Below, in pieces: positions 22,383 through 22,506 of a stretch of 22,506 nt of DNA. The notes under the pieces are model-generated. The model worked only from the letters and a program-made list of their open reading frames with translations, did not search any database and was not told the origin of the DNA. Both the position numbers and the translations under genes were made by a program. This stretch comes from an uncultured Bacilli bacterium (GTDB lineage: Bacteria; Bacillota_I; Bacilli_A; RF39; UBA660): NCBI GenBank assembly GCA_934131695.1, contig CAKOZV010000019.1:1-22506 (forward strand), written 5' to 3'. How positions within the stretch are numbered: position 1 is the first letter of the stretch; every line of letters starts with the position of its first letter.

Positions 22383-22411
22383 ATTATATCAAAAGTAATT
22401 TATAATTTCAA
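22383..22411 (-). promoter_or_regulatory. promoter of the BspA-like gene
   Basis: Minus strand TTGAAA (22411-22406), 17 bases, perfect TATAAT (22388-22383). This gives a leader of about 174 bases. Confidence 0.7.
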
Positions 22412-22437
22412 CTAGTATTCCCTAACTTGATGTTGAT

Positions 22438-22481
22438 TTGCGAATTAAAATGTACAGTATAGTTGCGAATTAAAATGTACA
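22438..22481. repeat. two 19-bp direct repeats, IS21-end-like
   Basis: TTGCGAATTAAAATGTACA occurs at 22438-22456 and 22463-22481 (period 25). Read on the minus strand it is TGTACATTTTAATTCGCAA, which resembles the multiple terminal repeats of IS21-family elements. No transposase gene is in view; the element, if present, would lie beyond the right edge, or this is a solo remnant. Confidence 0.45.
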
Positions 22482-22506
22482 CTTTTCTTCACTAATAGCT
22501 AACTCT

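Noticed and set aside
1..22506. tRNA, rRNA or other large structural RNA genes
   Set aside because: No cloverleaf-like GC-rich segments or rRNA-like stretches were found on either strand by eye.

Overview
The window is very AT-rich DNA from a low-GC Gram-positive bacterium, probably an uncultured gut-type lineage of Bacilli/Erysipelotrichia (inference from gene content only). Support comes from Bce-type antimicrobial-peptide resistance genes, a radC-mreC-mreD-spoIVFA-spoIVFB cluster in Bacillus-like order, a lipobox lipoprotein, and surface proteins with BspA-type and Listeria-type repeats. TGA is used as a normal stop (bceR-like gene, in an ATGA overlap with its kinase), so this is not a code-4 mollicute.

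Layout. 121-2442 (-) is a large secreted, C-terminally anchored beta-helix protein. 2796-3851 (+) is a Fic AMPylase with an N-terminal antitoxin-like segment and a C-terminal HTH, behind a conspicuous inverted/direct-repeat operator. 3900-8466 (-) is a complete Bce-type module (response regulator, intramembrane-sensing kinase, ATPase, permease), with the same TTACA-N4-TGTAA palindrome in front of both transcription units. 8534-10160 has no conventional gene. It is a tandem array of about 320-390 bp units, each with a convergent pair: a short structured RNA on + and a 25-residue hydrophobic peptide on -. This looks like an undescribed multi-copy type I toxin-antitoxin-like family and is the most interesting part of the window.

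10176-14095 (-) is the envelope/sporulation-derived cluster: a SpoIIB-position membrane protein, radC, mreC, mreD, spoIVFA-like and spoIVFB-like, without the mreB, minC and minD found between them in Bacillus. 14210-16975 (+) holds a YehR-like lipoprotein, an unrecognised acidic protein and an XRE-type regulator fused to membrane and coiled-coil segments. 17000-18268 (-) is an AAA_14/DUF4143 ATPase with three 23-bp direct repeats upstream. 18458-19693 (-) is a membrane-anchored polysaccharide deacetylase, divergent from a DedA membrane protein (19797-20390, +). 20406-22202 (-) is a BspA-like surface protein whose predicted 5' leader is structured and contains a 10-base C/G homopolymer, a candidate phase-variation tract. 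The right edge has two 19-bp direct repeats resembling an IS21-type end.

Taken together, much of the window concerns the cell envelope: sensing and detoxifying envelope-active compounds, elongation, wall-polysaccharide modification and variable surface proteins, mixed with toxin-like modules (Fic, the peptide array). Most genes are bounded by recognisable hairpin terminators. All functional statements rest on reading motifs by eye; no database search was run.
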